Of a DNA stretch of 64,000 bases, positions 58,789 to 64,000 are shown piece after piece. The position numbers and the translations under genes were made by a program. Source of the DNA: Pelecanus crispus. Its lineage: Eukaryota > Chordata > Aves > Pelecaniformes > Pelecanidae. Under the pieces are notes generated by a model, which saw nothing but the letters and a program-made list of their open reading frames with translations, was not told the DNA's origin and made no database searches. Position 1 is the first letter of the stretch. Each line of letters begins with the position of its first letter. The DNA is taken from positions 17,747,702 through 17,811,701 of the forward strand of contig NC_134654.1 in assembly GCF_030463565.1 (NCBI RefSeq). The letters are read 5' to 3'.

Positions 58789-60078
58789 GTAAGTACGGAC
58801 TTTCCTCCGGCACCGGGGTAGCGGTGAGGCAGGGAGTGGCTGGTGGGGGGGTTATGGCATGGCAAGGCCAGAATGTTTTATATTTTTCTGTAGTTTATTT
58901 TCTAGCCTGGCTTTTTAGCAGGGAACCTTTACTTGCTGATTGCTGGTCTTACTGACAGTGGGATTTTGGAGCATTTTGCAGAGAAAGCTCTTTCCGTATT
59001 TGTGCTGTCAGGTGTAACTGGTGGGTCGCTTGGGTGTGTGCCTCAGCGAGTGCTCAGGGCATCCCCCACAGCGAGAGCGCTGTTGAAGCCTGTCTCCTTG
59101 CCATCCCCATGCTGGTTCACGTCACGGAGCAGCCTCAGAGCGCCCAAACTACCTTCCGTGGGCCTGAAACTGCACTCCCCTTCCATAAAGAAGCTCCACC
59201 TGCTAACGGGCTTCAGCCCACAGGACCAGTACAGCCAGTCTGAGCAAAACCCCCTTGAGATGGGACCGGTTTGGGCACTGGCTCCTCAGCACCAGCAGTT
59301 TTGCTCTCCAGCTGTGCTCCTTCGGGGCTGTGAATAAGGCACAGCCTCTCTTTCCTAACCCAGATGGGCTCCTGCTGGCGATTTTCAAGGCTTAAGCTTT
59401 GCAAGCAGTGGGAAGATTGAGGGTTGGATGCTGCACAGAGGGTTCCCAGCACTGTTCTCGGTCCAGAGCCCAGTTAACACGTCATCTACTTAGGAAGAGG
59501 TTGGACTTGGTTTTAAGGCAGCAGTTTTGTGGAGCTGGTGAGTTCCAGGCTTGCTTCACCAGGTTCTTCTTTCCCTTCTTTTTTTTCTTTTTTTTTTTTT
59601 TTTTTTTGGGTGGTAATAGTAGTAGAAGACGTTACAAAAATCTTCTGAGTTGTTAGAAATCACGTGGAAGCATTCAAATAGCCCGGCCAGGCACCAGGCG
59701 AGGAGGGCAGAGGGGAGGGCAGGGCGCATCCCCCACGGGAAGTGGTCCATGTTTAAAGAGAATAAAGAGCTTCTGTTTTTCTGCCGTTGAGGTGAAAGCA
59801 GCTAAAAGCAAATATCAGTATTTACTTTCCAAAGCCCTTTCTAAACACAAGCATGTGCCTGGGGGCGCCCAGCCGGGCACATGCGTGCCGGTACACACCG
59901 GGGCTGCTCGGTGCCGAAGCCTTGGCGGGGGGGCGCGCGGGGACCTGCCGCCGCCTCCCTGCTCATGGGGCTGCATCTCTCTTGCAGCAATGGCTGGTGA
60001 ATGGTGGGCACACGGCAGACCTCTGGCAGAACTGCACCTCCGGTAGCGTCTTTCACTGCCTGACGTCGTCCACGAACG
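58711..60078 (+). CDS. PMP22: Peripheral myelin protein 22, N-terminal part (coding exons 1-2 of 4)
   Basis: PMP22 is a tetraspan protein of the claudin/EMP superfamily, abundant in compact peripheral myelin; in humans its dosage and point changes cause Charcot-Marie-Tooth 1A, HNPP and related neuropathies. Coding pieces seen are 58711-58788 (26 codons) and 59988-60078 (30 codons plus one base). They give the first membrane segment (MLLLLLGIIVLHVTV onward), then extracellular loop 1 with LWQNC. Asn41 sits in an N-C-T glycosylation sequon, and Cys42 and Cys50 should be the loop disulfide pair. His12 and Leu16, positions hit in human neuropathy, are conserved. The loop is three codons shorter than in human (91-base against 100-base exon). 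The remaining two coding exons (rest of the four-helix protein to the C-terminal retention tail) are not found before 64000. The gene is therefore cut by the window edge, not broken. Confidence 0.96.
58789..59987 (+). other. PMP22: PMP22 intron between the two coding exons
   Basis: This is a 1199-base GT-AG intron. It contains a T-rich stretch at 59571-59607 (8 T, C, 20 T). The last 110 bases are GC-rich. No other element is recognisable. Confidence 0.85.
59988..60078 (+). CDS. PMP22: PMP22 second coding exon (residues 27-56, plus first base of 57)
   Basis: The acceptor CTCTTGCAG precedes QWLVNGGHTADLWQNC. The exon encodes the first extracellular loop and ends one base into a codon at a GTGAGT donor, the same phase as human. 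It is 91 bases where the human exon is 100; the missing three codons fall between the glycosylated Asn41 and the second loop cysteine. Confidence 0.95.
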
Positions 60079-63000
60079 GTGAGTGTTCTCTGGCAATCGG
60101 GGCTGTTGCTGCCCGTCACTTTTATTCTTCTCCCTGGACTTAGGAAATCAAGGGGGATTTGCCTGTGCAGGTTATTTGTGATTCCCTCTTGCTTTTCCCT
60201 GCATCCCCTCAAGTTGTTCCCTCCCACCCCTTCCCCTTGCCTCCTCTGCTCTGTCCCCAGATGGAGGGGCAGGCCTCCACTGTGTTCCTGGTGTCCTGGT
60301 TGAGGGGGACACAGGGATGGCTCAGCAGTGGGGGGGGGATTGCTTCCCCCCAGCCTTATCAGTCCCTGAAGTTGTGATGGGGCTTAGCATGGGTAGCAGA
60401 CCCAATGCCCCCATGCTGCGGGGCAGCTCCTGGCAGCACCGCAGCAGGGTGTTTGGCACACTCGGCTGCAGTGGAGGTGACCGCCTCAAGTGCTTTTTTG
60501 GTGGTCTCCTGTTCTTAGCCCATTTTGATTATGCCTGGATGTATAAACGTGAGGCAGTCCTTGGGGCAGGGCTCGCCGGGCACCCATTGCCCTGATGGGA
60601 GTGGAGGGGCTGTTTTCAGCACGCCTCCTTCTTGCTCTGGTTGTGAGGGTGTTTTGAAGATGCACGTGATGCCCTGATGACAGCCTGTCTCTGGAGAACA
60701 CCCTCTCCCCTACCTAGAAAGCTGCCGTGTTTTTTGATGCTGTGACAGGCTGAGTTTTTGGCGCATGCTCCTCGCTCTGTGGTTCGCTGCTGAGCACCAC
60801 GTGTGGGATGTGCTGAGCCCTCAGGCCCTGCCGCACCCTGCTGCTGAAATGGCCCCTGTGGCACCTGCACATCTGGGGTGGCTGAAGAGCCGCCTCTGGA
60901 CTAAGGTGGGTGAAGGCTGGTGTCATGCTGGGTGACATCACCCAGTGAGCTGTTTGAGGTCAGCAGGGGACAAGTGCTTGCTAAGATGCCGTGATGCAGT
61001 TTCCAGGGCACCTAGTGGTACCCGTAACATGAAATCTGTGCTCAGGGAGTCAGGCAAGTCTGTGCCTCAGTTTCCCCAGATGACAGGACTAATGGTGCTG
61101 TGTCCAGCATTTTTGTTCAGTTAGCCTGGTTTTTGCTTTCCCATGGAAACAGATTCTCCCAGTGAAACCAGTTGTGAATCATACCGATGTCACTGGGAGT
61201 ACAGTCACACTACGCCGGAAACATGGTCCTGGCGTAGGAACAAACCAATGCCACGTGGTCTTGGCAAGGAGGGAATGGTCACAGTAGAGAGCACTAAATG
61301 CTTTCAAAGGGTCTTGTGGTGAGGGAATACTGTCAGAGGTTTTTGGAGATTCAGGTCACCCTAATCCCCAGCCTGCTGGGAGCAAAACACTCGTGGGTGC
61401 CCCAAGCGGGGAGGTGGATGCTGATGCTCACTCTCCCTCTTATCTTCCCTGCGCTGAAAGCAGTGGCATGTTTCCCTTCTTGGGCCCAGGCTCTGGTTTC
61501 GGTGGGAGCGAAGCCACCGCCGCAGGTCTCTGCTGACGCCTGGTGGTGTCCGGGCCGGCCGGGAAGTGGCTGGACCCTGTCCCAGCTGAGGAGCCTTCTG
61601 GAGCCATGTCCTTCATCAGCAGTTGGCTGGTGCTGGCTATCTGCAGTGTAGGCAGGCTGCTTCATGGCCATTCATGCATGCTCCAAAACTGCTGACCTTG
61701 TGCTTTGGAATAAAAGGCAGCGATTGCGCCCTGGAGTCCCAGAGCCGGGGGCTGTAAAGCCTGCCCAAATCTTTTGCTTTTCAAACCTGCACCACTTTTT
61801 CTGAGTGCTTGCAGGATGCTGCATGTTGGCGAGTTGTCAATGTTGAGGGGTTTGTCCGTGGTTGGGATGGTTTCCTCCACATCAGACTGTCCTGCTGGGT
61901 GTTGTGAGTCTATATTGCCCTATTCCCAGAAGCTGCTCAAAGACGGGCTTCCCTCTGGATCCTTTCAGTGATTAATTTTTACCATTAAAGGGGCTATATT
62001 CAAGATGGCCCTGCTAAAAACGCAGTCAAGCAGCTGAGTTTGGTTGACAAGATGCCCCAGTGGGCTGCTGTTTGAGTATAGGTGCATTGTGCTCAAGTCT
62101 GAAAGAGCCCTCTGACAGCTCTTACTTGTATGAAGGCTCTGCTCTGGCATCATGAAAAGGGGGTTTTGCTTGGGCAAAAGCTTCTGCCCACTCCACCCCG
62201 TGGCAGGGGTGTGGGAGCAGTGCTGCTGAGGACCAGTCTTCATCTGGTGGGATCCTAGATGCAGGATTCAGAGCTCACCAGTGCTGTAAGAACACAAAAT
62301 CAAAAGATATTTCCTAGGCTTATGCAAGGCTTTTAGAATCTGTTTGTAAAAACAGAATAAAAATACCACACAGCATCCTTTCCAGTGGATCCCTGCACCC
62401 TCCCTCCCCACTGCCCATCTCCAAGGCCCTTGGTCCCACTCCCCCTGTGCTGCCAGGGGAGCTGTGGTCAGCCACTTATCGGAGTGATAGTGGGGACATG
62501 GGGCAAGGATGCTGCGGCAGGGCCACCTCTGAGGCTCATGCTCGTCCGCTGCCTGGTCCTTGTTATGCTCCTCATACTCTTTTTGCTAGGAATATGCTTA
62601 CTTTCAAAAATATGAAAGATCCTATACCAAATACCGCAAACTGTTCTCATTTAAATCTTTTTCAAAACACAGGCTGTGCATGCTACACTGGGTTGTAGAA
62701 AGCCTTAAGAATTTGTTTCTCTGTGCCTCTGCCAAGGACGGTGCTTAACGGTTAATCGTAGAGTGCCAAGGTCTGCTCTGGGCTAAGAGCAAGAAATCCT
62801 CGTTCCGGAATTTTGGCAGAACTTGATCTTTACGTAGAGGCAGTTTTTCCTCTGGCCATTGCAGTGGCCGCTGTAGCGCAGCTATTTCTTCCTTTCTTTT
62901 TGAAAAGGAGTGGTACTCAGTACTTGGAATACGTAGAATTCAGTAGGGCTGGGTCTCATGTTTTCCGCGTGGATGGGGGCTTTTGGGGGATTTGCCATAG

Positions 63001-64000
63001 CACCAGGGTGGTGCGTTTGTTGTGCTGTGATGCTTCTCTTGGTCTCAGCGTGGTGAGGATGGATGGAGCCTCCTCTCGCCCACTGTAGTGCCGCACAGGG
63101 ACCCATTTGTTTAGATGACCGTTATTTGGATGCCCGATGAGAAGCTGAACGTGCCAAAACCAGGTACCACCAATATTTGCTTGTGTTTAACACTGGGGCA
63201 GGTTTGGGACCATGCTGCTAACCTTACGGATTATCCTGTGGGGATTGAATAAGCAGCAAAACAACCCAAGGGTTGACTGCAGGAGGACTGTCGGACTGTG
63301 GCTCCCTGAGACGTTAGCAGACCTTGGGCGCAGGATGGAGTTGGCCTCGGTGGAGGCTGAGCTCCCACCTCCCATGTTCTTCTTGGCATGGCTTGAACCC
63401 GCTGTGTGTGCGAGGGCTGAGTGGTCCTGATGGGAACGAGCACAGGGAGGGAGGAGGAAACACCGGGTCGCAGACAGATGCCCCCTTCTTTGTCTTTTAC
63501 AACTGCCTGCTTGTTGCTTTGATTTCTGCTTTTGCTTGTTAGATAATGACTTTTCTTTTTCAAGAGGCCTAGAACTATGGAAAAAATGTGGCAATCTTTG
63601 CTTCGTTTGCGCTGTCAGACATTCCTGGAAAAGACTTATCTCAAGAATTCAGCTCTGAATCCAGAATTGTGCGTCGGCACGGCTGCATACCAGCCCCCAG
63701 CTGTGCGGTCCCACTGCAGACACAGGGCACACAGCTGGACCTGAGCTGCTCAAGTGCTCTTAAGTAGATTCTACCCCAAATTTCCAGACAGAGATATTTT
63801 TTCCTCCAAAAATGGCCTTTTCTTTCCACAATTGAATTTTTTATGCAGGCAAGAAGATTTTTTTTCCTGCTCCTTTCTACTGCTCTTCCTCTGATTTTGG
63901 TGGGAATGCTGAACATGGGGAAGCAATGGGAGCCTCCGTGGAGTTCCCTACATCCTTCTGTAATGTCAGGAGACATTTTTCCTGTTGTCTTCTTACAGTT
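60079..64000 (+). other. PMP22: Start of the next PMP22 intron, running off the window
   Basis: The sequence begins with a GTGAGT donor. I looked for the next coding exon (the second membrane segment) and found no match in any frame. No transposon with clear ends was seen; a short MIR-like phrase near 61061-61077 is too weak to call. The intron is therefore at least 3.9 kb. Confidence 0.75.

Noticed and set aside
61040-61090. MIR-like phrase CCTCAGTTTCCCC
   Set aside because: Only about 17 bases fit the MIR core, with no B box or further match. A similar phrase near 6429 is equally weak.
62813-63088. Hydrophobic ORF that might be a later PMP22 membrane exon
   Set aside because: Its sequence (LAIAVAAVAQLFLPFF) does not resemble the PMP22 second membrane segment, and no matching phase-1 acceptor was found.

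Overview
The window looks like nuclear DNA from a bird. Two neighbouring genes read the same way on the + strand: TEKT3 (tektin-3, complete coding region, 7 coding exons at 41964-49016) and PMP22 (peripheral myelin protein 22, first part only, from about 57.6 kb to past the right edge). This TEKT3-PMP22 order and orientation is the vertebrate arrangement known from human 17p12. Bird origin rests on a CR1 LINE tail ending in ATTCTRTG-type octamers, a solo LTR of the ERVL type common in avian genomes, a repeat family I associate with birds, crocodilians and turtles, and compact introns. I cannot name the species.

Layout. Positions 1 to about 41.9 kb hold no protein-coding gene I can support. 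That stretch carries a possible old MIR-like SINE (141-215), a possible CR1 relic (26257-26315), a solo LTR with a clean 5-base target duplication (31757-32213), a nearly identical 214-base inverted repeat with a 2.1 kb spacer (32693-32906 and 35028-35240), a 21-base minisatellite (38660-38785) and a CR1 3' end (40447-40848). TEKT3 follows, and every splice junction can be placed. The roughly 8 kb between the genes contains one ancient interspersed repeat and a small GC-rich patch.

From about 56.5 to 58.7 kb there is a strong CpG island with the PMP22 promoter, the non-coding first exon and intron 1. It contains two unrelated GC-rich tandem repeats. One is an 18-copy minisatellite with a nested GGGATC hexamer that ends about 10 bases before a TATA-like box. 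The other is a degenerate G-rich repeat in intron 1. PMP22 coding exons for the first membrane segment and first extracellular loop follow; the last two coding exons are not in the window.

The two genes do not act in one pathway. TEKT3 is a filament protein inside ciliary and sperm-flagellar doublet microtubules. PMP22 is a dosage-sensitive tetraspan protein of compact myelin. They share a neighbourhood, and in mammals part of the Schwann-cell regulatory DNA of PMP22 lies around and beyond TEKT3, so some of the gene-free sequence here may be regulatory. The most striking unexplained structures are the promoter minisatellite next to PMP22 and the young inverted repeat.
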